A DNA stretch of 64,000 nt from Gammaproteobacteria bacterium (GTDB taxonomy: Bacteria > Pseudomonadota > Gammaproteobacteria > Burkholderiales > Thiobacillaceae), in NCBI GenBank assembly GCA_018820765.1, contig JAHJNN010000018.1:124001-188000 (forward strand), read 5' to 3'. Below are positions 55,234-64,000 of this stretch, in pieces. The notes beneath the pieces are model-generated. The model made no database searches, was not told where the DNA came from, and saw nothing but the letters and a program-made list of their open reading frames with translations. Numbering within the stretch: position 1 is the stretch's first letter; the number at the start of each line of letters is the position of its first letter. A program made the translations under genes and the position numbers.

Positions 55234-55515
55234 TCATGGCTGCTCGCCGGCGTGAAGCTGCGACAGGGTCACCCCCGCCGCTGCCAGCAGATCGCGCACG
55301 TGGCGCAGTTCCTGTTTGGTGCAGGTCGTGCTGTTGTGCGGGCGGTGGATGAAGCCTTCCACCCCGTTCAGGATCACGCGGAAACTCGCCCCGTGGTGCG
55401 GCTCCACGCTTGCGCCCAGGTGCGCCAGCATCGACTCCACCTCGCGCCAGTGGACATTGCCGCTGACCGGGCCTTCAAAAATGGAACGCAGCAGGATGTC
55501 GTGTTTGTGGCTCAT
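55234..55515 (-). CDS. HicA-like protein without visible antitoxin
   Basis: A 93-residue protein of the HicA/YcfA double-stranded RNA-binding fold (SHKHDILLRSIFEGPVSGNV, HWREVESMLAHLGASVEPHH, GASFRVILNGVEGFIHRPHN). The catalytic His of HicA toxins is not at the usual place near the G-S-H motif, and no hicB lies next to it, so it may be a domesticated or non-toxic RNA-binding protein. Start is uncertain: ATG at 55515 matches the family, in-frame starts at 55527 and 55551 are possible. Confidence 0.7.
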   Translation of the reverse strand: MSHKHDILLRSIFEGPVSGNVHWREVESMLAHLGASVEPHHGASFRVILNGVEGFIHRPHNSTTCTKQELRHVRDLLAAAGVTLSQLHAGEQP

Positions 55516-55581
55516 GGCAGGATTCATGCGGCCTGGAACTTCTTCCAGCATAGAACCTGAGCCGCCACAACGCGAATGGTC

Positions 55582-58032
55582 TTACGGGGTGGCGCAGTCC
55601 GCCTCGCCGACCGGCATCACGCGCTCGCCCAGGAACGCTTTCAGGTCGGCCGACGACAGCGGCCGGCTGAACAGGAAGCCCTGTACCCCGGGACAGCCTT
55701 CTTCGCGCAGAAACGAAAGCTGCGCCTCGGTTTCCACGCCTTCGGCGATGATGTCCAGACGCAGGCTGCGCGCCAGCTGGATGACGGCACGGACGATGGC
55801 GGCGTTGTCCGGATCGGCGTTGAGGTCGCGCACGAAGGAACGGTCGATCTTCAGCCGGTCGACCGCAAAGCGCTTGAGATAGCTGAGTGAGGAATAGCCG
55901 GTACCGAAATCGTCGATCGACAGCCGCACCCCCATGGCCTTCAGCTGCCGCACCGTATCCAGCGTGTTTTCCACGTCGTGCAGCAGAATGGACTCGGTCA
56001 GTTCCAGCTCCAGCAGGTGCGATGGTAGCCCGCTCCTGCCGAGCGCCCCCGCCACCGTCTCGATCAGGCCGGCGCGGCGGAACTGCAGGGCGGACAGGTT
56101 GACCGACATGATCATGTCGGGCCATCCGGCCTGCCGCCAGGCCTGCGCCTGACGGCAGGCCTCCTCCATCACCCAGGCGCCGATCGGCACAATGGCGCCG
56201 CCGTCTTCCGCCACCGGAATGAAGCGGGCCGGCACCACCTCGCCCAGTTCCGGATTCTGCCAGCGCAGCAAGGCCTCCACCCCGATCACTCTGCCCGTCC
56301 CGATCTCCACCTGCGGCTGGTAGTGCAGGTGGAACTCGGCCTGGAACAGCGCCCGGTTCAGCCGGTTCTGCAGCAGCAGGTGCTCGTGCGCCTGCCGATT
56401 CATCCGGTCGTCGAAAAAGCGGTAGGTGTTGCGGCCGGCGTCCTTGGCGTTGTACATCGCCATGTCGGCCTTCTGCAGCAGGCTGTCGAAATCCCCGGCA
56501 TCGTCGGGATAGATCGCGATGCCGATGCTGCAGGAGGCATTCAGCAGGTGGCCGTTGATCTCCACCGGCTCGGCCAGATTGGCGAGGGTCTTGCTGGCGA
56601 TCCGCTCCGCCGCGTCCTGGTCCGGAATGCCGTTCAGCAGCAGGATGAATTCGTCGCCGCCGTGGCGGCTGATGGTGTCGCTCTCGCGCACGCAATGGGA
56701 CAGGCGCGAGACCACCTCCAGCAGCAGCTGGTCGCCGGCCGCATGCCCCAGCGTATCGTTCACGACCTTGAATTTGTCGAGGTCGAGAAACAGCATGGCC
56801 ACCCGCGAGCGCGAACGTTCCGCCACGGCCAGGGCATGCTCGAAGCGGTCGCGCAGCAGCACGCGGTTAGGCAGGCCGGTGAGCGCATCGTGGCTGGCGA
56901 GAAACTCGATGCGCGCCTCCGCCTGCCTGCGCTCGGTGATGTCCCGGTCCACGCCCTGAAAGCCGATCAGCTGCCCCGACTCGCTGAACAGCGCCGACGC
57001 ACTCGACTCGAAGGTGCGATAGCTGCCGTTCTGATGGCGCCAGCGCAGCACCACGTTGCGCCAGCCGTCCTGCGCGGCAACGGCGTTGAGAAAGGTGTCC
57101 CGGCGCAACGGCCGATCGTCCGGGTGCACCAGGCTGTCGGGATCCATGGCGAGAAAGGCGTCGACCGAATAGCCCAGGATGGCGACGCCCTGCCGGTTGC
57201 TGTAGGTGTAGCGCCCGCCGCTGTCGATCGACCAGATCCAGTCGGCGGACTGCTCGGCCATGGCGCGGAAGCGCGCCTCGCTGTCGCGCAGCGCCTGTTC
57301 GGCGCGCCTGCGGTCGGTGATGTCGACGAAATTGACCACGGCCCCCACCAGTTCCCCGTTGCGGTACAGGGGATGGGACCAGTATTCCACCGGGAAGCTG
57401 CTGCCGTCCTTGCGCCAGTGCACCTCGCTGTCGACATGGGTGGGGTTGCCCTGCCGGGTCGAGTGGCGAATATGGCAGTCTTCCCTGGGATAGGGCCGGC
57501 CGTCCGCATGGGTGTGGTGAATGAGCGAATGCACGCTCTGGCCGAGCATTTCCGCTTCCGTGTAGCCCAGCATCCTGAGGCAGGCCGGGTTCACGAAGGT
57601 GCAGATGCCCTCGGCATCGACGCCGAAGATGGCCTCGGGGGACGAGTCCAGCAGCAGGCGGAAGCGCGCTTCGCTCTCGCGCAAGGTCGCCAGCGATGGG
57701 CAGGTCAGCGCCGGGCACATCTCGCCGATTGCCAGGTGTTTGTGGATCGCCTTGTCCGCCTTCCGCTGCGCGCCCGGGTCGCACCCCTCGGCCAGCAAGG
57801 CCTTGGCGGCCTGGCGCCGCTTTCTCGCCTCGCCGAGCGAAACGTCCGGATAGACCCCCAGGGCCAGCGTCTTGCGCTTGCCGGAAAAGCGGTAATCCAG
57901 CCGCCAGTAGCGCGAGCCGTCCGGCCGCAGCAGCAAATACATGCCGCCGCCATCGGTCAGCTTGACCGGTTTGCTGCCTGGCTTTGCCTGGCGGATACGA
58001 CTCTTGGTGAGCGGGGGGACAACACGGGCCAT
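55582..58032 (-). CDS. Integrase arm domain (DUF4102) fused to PAS-PAS-GGDEF-EAL
   Basis: An 816-residue protein. Residues 1-~97 are the arm-type DNA-binding domain of phage/ICE tyrosine integrases (LTKSRIRQAKPGSKPVKLTD, GGGMYLLLRPDGSRYWRLDY, RFSGKRKTLALGVYPDVSLG), normally followed by the catalytic domain. Here two PAS domains follow (~115-240, ~245-370), then GGDEF (FLDLDKFKVVNDTLGHAAGD, RHGGDEFILLL) and EAL (GVEALLRWQNPELGE, DDFGTGYSSLSYL, AEGVETEAQL). The integrase catalytic residues are absent. It may be a DNA-binding c-di-GMP protein, or an integrase remnant captured in frame. An inverted repeat lies just upstream (58055-58086). Confidence 0.88.
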   Translation of the reverse strand: MARVVPPLTKSRIRQAKPGSKPVKLTDGGGMYLLLRPDGSRYWRLDYRFSGKRKTLALGVYPDVSLGEARKRRQAAKALLAEGCDPGAQRKADKAIHKHLAIGEMCPALTCPSLATLRESEARFRLLLDSSPEAIFGVDAEGICTFVNPACLRMLGYTEAEMLGQSVHSLIHHTHADGRPYPREDCHIRHSTRQGNPTHVDSEVHWRKDGSSFPVEYWSHPLYRNGELVGAVVNFVDITDRRRAEQALRDSEARFRAMAEQSADWIWSIDSGGRYTYSNRQGVAILGYSVDAFLAMDPDSLVHPDDRPLRRDTFLNAVAAQDGWRNVVLRWRHQNGSYRTFESSASALFSESGQLIGFQGVDRDITERRQAEARIEFLASHDALTGLPNRVLLRDRFEHALAVAERSRSRVAMLFLDLDKFKVVNDTLGHAAGDQLLLEVVSRLSHCVRESDTISRHGGDEFILLLNGIPDQDAAERIASKTLANLAEPVEINGHLLNASCSIGIAIYPDDAGDFDSLLQKADMAMYNAKDAGRNTYRFFDDRMNRQAHEHLLLQNRLNRALFQAEFHLHYQPQVEIGTGRVIGVEALLRWQNPELGEVVPARFIPVAEDGGAIVPIGAWVMEEACRQAQAWRQAGWPDMIMSVNLSALQFRRAGLIETVAGALGRSGLPSHLLELELTESILLHDVENTLDTVRQLKAMGVRLSIDDFGTGYSSLSYLKRFAVDRLKIDRSFVRDLNADPDNAAIVRAVIQLARSLRLDIIAEGVETEAQLSFLREEGCPGVQGFLFSRPLSSADLKAFLGERVMPVGEADCATP

Positions 58033-58054
58033 GAGACGGGGGACGCAATTCGGG

Positions 58055-58086
58055 GTGACGGCATTTTACCCATCAGATGCCGTCAC
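58055..58086. promoter_or_regulatory. 10-bp inverted repeat upstream of the DUF4102-GGDEF-EAL gene
   Basis: GTGACGGCAT (58055-58064) and ATGCCGTCAC (58077-58086) are perfect inverted copies, with a 12-bp spacer, so the centres are 22 bp apart, about two helical turns. It lies 23-54 bp upstream of the ATG at 58032. Such spacing suits a dimeric DNA-binding protein, and arm-type integrase domains bind short repeats, so autoregulation is a testable idea. Confidence 0.5.
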
Positions 58087-58305
58087 GCGTACCGTCAATA
58101 AAGCAGAAATAGTCTGGTACGAATGGCAGTCAAAAACCACTTGACCGATTCGCGGCGGTTCAAGTCGGCCGGGCAATCCGCGGCCATTGCCTATACTGGT
58201 TTTCCCCAATTGCAGCACCCGAGCGTGCACTTCATTGCGGGGCGGCCGATGCCGCGACAGCCGCCCGCCTGCTTCTTCGCGGCCCTGAAACCGAAAGGAG
58301 CCCGT

Positions 58306-58890
58306 ATGAGCACCGTCCTGAACGAAGTCCTGGCAGCCAACCAGACCTATGCCTCGAGCTTTGGCGACAAGGGCAAGCTGCCGATGCCGCCGGCCCGGCG
58401 GTTCGCCATCCTCACCTGCATGGACGCCCGCCTCGACCCGGCCCAGTACGCCGGACTCGCCGAGGGCGACGCCCACGTCATCCGCAACGCCGGCGGCCGC
58501 GCCAGCGACGACGCCATCCGTTCGCTAGTCATCTCCTACAAGCTGCTCGGCACCCGCGAATGGTTCGTCGTCCACCACACCGACTGCGGCATGGAAACCT
58601 TCACCGACGACGTCATGCGCAAGCTCTTGCGCGGCAGCCTCAAGACCGCCAGTGTCGACGCCAGCGGCTGGCACGATACGGGCGGCGGGGGCGGTTCCGC
58701 CGAAGGCGAGCACATCAGCTGGCTCACCATTCCCAACCAGGAACAGAGCGTGCTCGAAGACGTGCAACGCATCCGCAGCCATCCCCTGGTGCCCGGCGAC
58801 ATTCCCATCTACGGCTACATCTATGACGTGAAGAGCGGCAGGCTGATCGAGGTGCCGGAGGCCACCAAGGCGGGGCAAACCCGGCCGTGA
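58306..58890 (+). CDS. Beta-class carbonic anhydrase
   Basis: A 194-residue beta-carbonic anhydrase. Zinc and catalytic residues are visible: Cys38, Asp40 and Arg42 in [10 protein letters not shown], then [20 protein letters not shown] and the His and Cys of [12 protein letters not shown]. It interconverts CO2 and bicarbonate in the cytoplasm. AAAGGAG precedes the ATG. It is divergent from the integrase-arm fusion. The two intervening bases have no gene. Length is at the short end for the class, typical of the single-domain bacterial form. Confidence 0.93.
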   Translation: MSTVLNEVLAANQTYASSFGDKGKLPMPPARRFAILTCMDARLDPAQYAGLAEGDAHVIRNAGGRASDDAIRSLVISYKLLGTREWFVVHHTDCGMETFTDDVMRKLLRGSLKTASVDASGWHDTGGGGGSAEGEHISWLTIPNQEQSVLEDVQRIRSHPLVPGDIPIYGYIYDVKSGRLIEVPEATKAGQTRP

Positions 58891-58962
58891 GTCAGGCCGG
58901 GGTGAAGGCGCGATCGGCGCGCCAGCCCCACCTTATTGGTTTGGCAAGAATATTTTTTAGCG

Positions 58963-59024
58963 GTCACCCGGCGAAAGCCGGGGTCCAGTCAGTCAGGCTG
59001 GATTCCGGCTTTCGCCGGAATTGA
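58963..59024. repeat. REP-like palindromic repeat
   Basis: GTCACCCGGCGAAAGCCGGG (from 58963) is complementary to the right half CTGGATTCCGGCTTTCGCCG (to 59024), so the 62 bp can fold into a long hairpin. It shares its outer ends with the element at 20334-20452. It lies between convergent carbonic anhydrase and lipoprotein genes. Confidence 0.75.
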
Positions 59025-59051
59025 CGAAACTTCAAGCTTCAGCTGGCCGGA

Positions 59052-59513
59052 TCAATAGCGCGGCACCACGCGAGCGTTCTCGCCGCTGCCTTCCACGCGC
59101 ACGCGCATGCCTTCACGCAGGCGGTCATCCCTCGGCTGCGTAATCGTGACGCGCCCGCCGGTCACCATGTTGACCGTGATCCGCTGCGCATCCTTTTTGG
59201 CGATTTTGCTCTCGGCATAGGTGCCTGCCACGCCGCCCAATACCGCACCCGCCACCGTGGCGGTGGCGCTGTCTCCCACCCCCGAGCCCAGCAGGCCGCC
59301 TGCAACCGCGCCCACGGCCGTCCCCACCCCCAGCTTGTACCGGTCACCCACCTCGATGGTTTCCAGCTGCGCAATGGTGCCGTCGCGATCCGACTGGCTT
59401 GCCACCGTGGTGTCCGTCTCACCATATTTCGTCCCCCCCAGGCTGCCCATATCCGAGCAGCCCCCCACCAAGACAACACACAACAGCAATGGCACTGAAA
59501 GTACCTGATTCAT
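59052..59513 (-). CDS. Glycine-zipper outer-membrane lipoprotein (SlyB/Pcp type)
   Basis: A 153-residue lipoprotein. The signal ends in LVGGC (Cys19 lipidated), followed by a Gly-rich two-helix zipper (LGVGTAVGAVAGGLLGSGVG, VAGAVLGGVAGTYAES) and a C-terminal beta part (ITVNMVTGGRVTITQPRDDR). This is the Rickettsia 17-kDa/SlyB glycine zipper 2TM family, which stabilises the outer membrane under stress. GGAGA precedes the ATG. Alone between two repeats/promoter regions. Confidence 0.9.
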   Translation of the reverse strand: MNQVLSVPLLLCVVLVGGCSDMGSLGGTKYGETDTTVASQSDRDGTIAQLETIEVGDRYKLGVGTAVGAVAGGLLGSGVGDSATATVAGAVLGGVAGTYAESKIAKKDAQRITVNMVTGGRVTITQPRDDRLREGMRVRVEGSGENARVVPRY

Positions 59514-59717
59514 GGCGCATCTCCTTTTGACATTTTGAATATCAGTGTAGAAAACAATCCAGGCGTCGGATGCTTAAACCGACAGGCACGGCGGATTCAA
59601 TGACCGGCCGGCCGGTCCGGCATCCAGGAGCAGTGCGAATCCTGGCTTTCAACTTAAAATCCCTACAGATGCCCTGCGCCCTCTCGCCAACCTAACCGTG
59701 CAGCACACGCCCCACTC

Positions 59718-60815
59718 ATGAACGATCTGGTACCGCAACCCGGTTCTTCCTTCCTGGCCGCATCCTGGCTTCCCGAGGTGCTGACGGTGATCGGCGCGAT
59801 CGTCGCCATCAACGTCGTTGCCTACTACCTGCTGCGCCATATCGAAAAGCTTGCCGCGCGCACGCCGGCGGTTTGGGACGACGCCCTGATCCGGGCCACG
59901 CGCAAGCCGCTGACGCTGATCCTCTGGGTGTCGGCCGCAGCCTTTGCCGTCCAGATCGTGCTCAAGCACAGCGGCACCCCCCTGCCCGAGTTTGTCGTGC
60001 ACACCCGCGACACCCTCATCGTCGCCGCGCTCGCCTGGTTTCTGCTGCGCCTGATCAGCAACGCCTCCCGCAGCATCGTCGCCCGCACCGAAGTGGCGGG
60101 CGACGGGGTCGACCGCACCACGATCGACGCCCTATCCAAGCTGGGCCGCTTCACCGTCGTCATTCTCGCCGGCCTGATCATCCTGCAAACCTTGGGGTTC
60201 AGCGTGTCCGGCGTGCTGGCCTTCGGCGGCATCGGCGGCATTGCGGTGGGCTTCGCGGCCAAGGACATGCTGGCCAATTTCTTCGGCGGGCTCACCATCT
60301 ATCTGGACCGCCCGTTCGTCGTCGGCGAATGGATCCGCTCGCCCGACAAGGAAATCGAAGGCACGGTGGAATACATCGGCTGGCGCCACACCCGCGTGCG
60401 CGCCTTCAACAAGAACCCGATCTACGTGCCGAATGCCCTGTTCACCAACATCGTGGTGGAGAACCCCACCCGCATGACCAACCGGCGCATCAAGGAAACC
60501 ATCGGCGTCCGCTATGCCGACCTCGACAAGCTGCCGGCCATCATCGCCGACGTGAAAGCCATGCTGCAGGCCCACCCCGAGATCGACACCGACACCACGC
60601 TGATCGTCAACTTCAACCAGTTCGCCGCGTCGTCGCTGGATTTCTTCATCTACACCTTCACCCGAACCGTCCAGTGGGTGCACTACCACGAGGTGAAGCA
60701 GGACGTGCTGCTGAAAGTCGCCGCCATCATCCAGGCCCACGGCGCGGAAATCGCCTTCCCCACCCGCACCCTGCACATCGAATCCGACGCCGGCGAAGCG
60801 CAGCCCGCCCCCTAG
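59718..60815 (+). CDS. Small-conductance mechanosensitive channel (MscS family)
   Basis: A 365-residue MscS-type channel. The pore helix is LAFGGIGGIAVGFAAKDMLA, followed by FFGGLTIYLDRPFVVGEWIR and NPIYVPNALFTNIVVENPTR, the hallmark beta domain, and an alpha/beta C-terminal part. Several hydrophobic helices precede it (IGAIVAINVVAYYLLRHIEK, LIVAALAWFLLRLISNAS). It releases solutes on hypo-osmotic shock, complementing trehalose synthesis in the same window. The start has a weak site; no partner gene. Confidence 0.93.
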   Translation: MNDLVPQPGSSFLAASWLPEVLTVIGAIVAINVVAYYLLRHIEKLAARTPAVWDDALIRATRKPLTLILWVSAAAFAVQIVLKHSGTPLPEFVVHTRDTLIVAALAWFLLRLISNASRSIVARTEVAGDGVDRTTIDALSKLGRFTVVILAGLIILQTLGFSVSGVLAFGGIGGIAVGFAAKDMLANFFGGLTIYLDRPFVVGEWIRSPDKEIEGTVEYIGWRHTRVRAFNKNPIYVPNALFTNIVVENPTRMTNRRIKETIGVRYADLDKLPAIIADVKAMLQAHPEIDTDTTLIVNFNQFAASSLDFFIYTFTRTVQWVHYHEVKQDVLLKVAAIIQAHGAEIAFPTRTLHIESDAGEAQPAP

Positions 60816-61097
60816 CAAACGGCGCCCTGCCTGCCGCTGCGCCGTTTGGGCGTGCAGAAGCGCCGTGCACGTGCCCCGCCCGCCTTGCCAATACGGGCTT
60901 TGAGCCCCATACTGCCCGTCGAATCGATCTTTTGGTCAGTCTCCTCTGCCCCTCGCGGGTACCTTGTCGGCTCTCCTCATTGGCATCTTCACCGCGCGCC
61001 CCGGCGCGGTTGCCGCAGCCCCCGACTGCGATCATTTGCAGACCCACGCCGGCGCGCGGCTTCGTCGCGCCATCGGCTCAATCATGAGGAACAGTGC

Positions 61098-61361
61098 ATG
61101 GCAAAAGAAGAACTTGTAGAAATGGAAGGCGTCGTCAACGAAGTGCTGCCGCAGACCCGCTTCCGCGTCACCCTGGACAACGGCTTCGAGATCACCGCCT
61201 ACGCCTCCGGCAAAATGCGCAAGCACCGCATCCGCATCCTGGCCGGCGACAAGGTCACCATCGAAATGTCGCCCTACGACCTGACCAAGGGCCGCATCAA
61301 CTTCCGCCACAAAGACACGAATTCGGCACCGCGTCCCGCCACCTCGCAAAGACGCTACTGA
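61098..61361 (+). CDS. infA: Translation initiation factor IF-1
   Basis: An 87-residue IF-1 ([57 protein letters not shown]). A charged tail beyond the usual 72 residues ([13 protein letters not shown]) marks it as the extended betaproteobacterial paralogue; the copy inside the ribosomal-protein operon would be elsewhere. It binds the 30S A site. AGGA precedes the ATG. The 280 bp upstream hold no gene. Confidence 0.93.
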   Translation: MAKEELVEMEGVVNEVLPQTRFRVTLDNGFEITAYASGKMRKHRIRILAGDKVTIEMSPYDLTKGRINFRHKDTNSAPRPATSQRRY

Positions 61362-61371
61362 CATCTACACC

Positions 61372-61549
61372 GTAGGAGCGGCGCCCTCGCCGCGATTGTC
61401 GTTCCGTCGCGACCGCAGCAATCGGCCCGAGGGCGAGCCTCCACAACCCCTCACCTGTGGGAGCGGCGCCCTCGCCGCGATTTTCGCACCGTCGCAACCT
61501 TCACCCCATCGGCCCGGGGGCTCACCTGTAGGAGCGGCGCCCTCGTCAC
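61372..61549. repeat. Cluster of three REP-like repeat units
   Basis: GTAGGAGCGGCGCCCTCGCC occurs at 61372, a GTGGGAGCGGCGCCCTCGCC variant at 61457 and GTAGGAGCGGCGCCCTCGTC at 61528. Inverted partner halves (CGGCCCGAGGGCGAGCCTCC at about 61423 and CGGCCCGGGGGCTCAC at about 61510) sit between them, giving two back-to-back hairpins as in REPIN arrays. Between infA and the convergent YkuD gene. No transposase of the RAYT type is in the window. Confidence 0.8.
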
Positions 61550-61573
61550 ATTGAGTCCCGGGCTTTCCCTGCC

Positions 61574-63515
<1,942 letters not shown>

Positions 63516-63864
63516 GTTAGGACGCTCTAAAAATGAATAACAAATTGTTTTCTAGTACATTTTCAGAAACAGCATCACGAATGACGGCTTATAAAGCGTC
63601 ATTTAGGACGGACATTTAACGTTATGCCTTGTCGACAGTTATGTGGCTCCGTTATGATACAGGCGTCGAAAAAGACGGGCCGGTATGGTTAGTCCGGCCG
63701 TTCCCTATTTAGGGAGCTCTGTTTGGCTTGCCAAACCCGCGACCTTCGTCCGGCGTGCTACGCACGTGGGGAGAGGTCGTGCGTAATACTCTTCTCCATG
63801 TCTTTCTCGTTGGGCGATGTTGTTCGGCATTGACCGCAACCATCTTTCAATCGGAGAAAAGATC
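63516..63864. other. Integron recombination region (attI/cassette start), no gene found
   Basis: About 350 bp with lower GC than the rest of the window. Core-like sites are GTTATGC at 63621-63627 and GTTGGGC at 63809-63815, the latter fitting GTTRRRY exactly and lying 50 bp before the next gene. Hairpins are visible: GGCCGG (63678-63683) with CCGGCC (63694-63699), and GTTTGGC (63721-63727) with GCCAAAC (63730-63736). The last, with the GTTGGGC, could be the arms of an attC-like site. The exact attI and boundaries cannot be fixed by eye. Confidence 0.5.
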
Positions 63865-64000
63865 ATGAAACCTAGAATTTCACTCATCACCATCGCGGTT
63901 GAGAACCTCGAGCGTTCCTTGCATTTTTATCGCGATGGCCTCGGTCTCGCAACGCCAGGAATCATAGGTACAGAATTTGAGTACGGGGCGGTTGCCTTCT
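63865..64000 (+). CDS. VOC-family (glyoxalase/bleomycin resistance-like) cassette gene, truncated by the window
   Basis: The first 45 residues are visible: KPRISLITIAVENLERSLHF then YRDGLGLATPGI, the start of a vicinal oxygen chelate domain (beta-alpha-beta with FYRDGLGL). CGGAGAAAAG lies upstream of the ATG. The gene runs rightwards, the direction expected for an integron cassette read away from the integrase. Substrate cannot be guessed from this fragment. Confidence 0.8.
   Translation, partial: MKPRISLITIAVENLERSLHFYRDGLGLATPGIIGTEFEYGAVAF

Noticed and set aside
55234-55515. Active HicAB toxin-antitoxin system
   Set aside because: No hicB lies on either side and the toxin histidine could not be placed, so only a HicA-like protein is called.
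59580-59717. Promoter or terminator in front of the MscS gene
   Set aside because: No convincing -35/-10 pair or hairpin with T-run was found.
61372-61549. CRISPR array
   Set aside because: The units are palindromic, irregularly spaced (85 and 71 bp) and have no cas genes; they are REP-like.
63705-63893. Small minus-strand gene in the integron region
   Set aside because: Its 62 residues show no family, it overlaps the VOC start and lies in the hairpin-rich noncoding part.

Overview
The window is GC-rich, gene-dense DNA of a betaproteobacterium. RpoS, a FixL/FixJ-type pair, a membrane-bound selenocysteine formate dehydrogenase, DUF2173 proteins and an integron integrase together resemble sulfur- or ammonia-oxidiser relatives such as Thiobacillus. 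That genus-level guess is an inference from protein flavour; no rRNA or tRNA gene is present to settle it.

Layout. (1) 0-13.1 kb: trehalose/glycogen island. A leftward operon with ATGA overlaps encodes a TreS-maltokinase fusion, TreZ, a MalQ-TreY fusion and a small membrane protein; glgX converges on it. (2) 13.1-21.8 kb: stress and signalling genes: a small exported protein, ChaB-like protein, flavin reductase, PAS-GGDEF protein, RpoS, FixJ-like regulator with a multi-PAS kinase, SohB protease and a DUF2892 protein. (3) 21.9-26.3 kb: PolX, an EF-hand protein, a lipoprotein, a CapA-like protein and a helix-hairpin-helix protein. (4) 26.3-36.5 kb: hibernation factor fused to a cold-shock-like domain, universal stress protein, Lon-like protease, NAD salvage (pncB, pncA) with a divergent PRPP synthase, a phosphotransferase-fold protein, PfpI and a Cys-rich protein. 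(5) 36.5-41.0 kb: a four-gene cassette (C39-like peptidase, RLAN/RimK ATP-grasp ligase, GCS2-like ligase, N-formylglutamate amidohydrolase) with a copy of the same MITE-like repeat at each end. This is the best candidate for a little-described system, probably making or maturing a small peptide or amide. (6) 41.0-44.9 kb: DksA/TraR-like protein, a second hibernation factor, a phosphotransferase/ATPase fusion and three tandem DUF2173 genes, the first two separated by another MITE-like repeat. (7) 44.9-55.6 kb: GGDEF/EAL protein paired with a pseudopilin, a Tat-exported transglutaminase-like protein, and fdhE-fdnI-fdnH-fdnG with an in-frame UGA at codon 196. (8) 55.6-61.6 kb: a tyrosine-integrase arm domain fused to PAS-PAS-GGDEF-EAL, carbonic anhydrase, glycine-zipper lipoprotein, MscS channel, an IF-1 gene and a REP cluster. 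(9) 61.6-64 kb: YkuD, TadA and an integron integrase overlapping head to tail, then the start of a lower-GC cassette region with a truncated VOC-family gene.

The common theme is survival of starvation, osmotic and low-oxygen stress: compatible solute and storage polymer turnover, ribosome hibernation, stationary-phase sigma factor, proteolysis, NAD recycling, formate respiration and three c-di-GMP proteins. Mobile repeats (MITE-like, REP-like) and an integron edge show recent rearrangement. Protein families were recognised by eye; no search was run.
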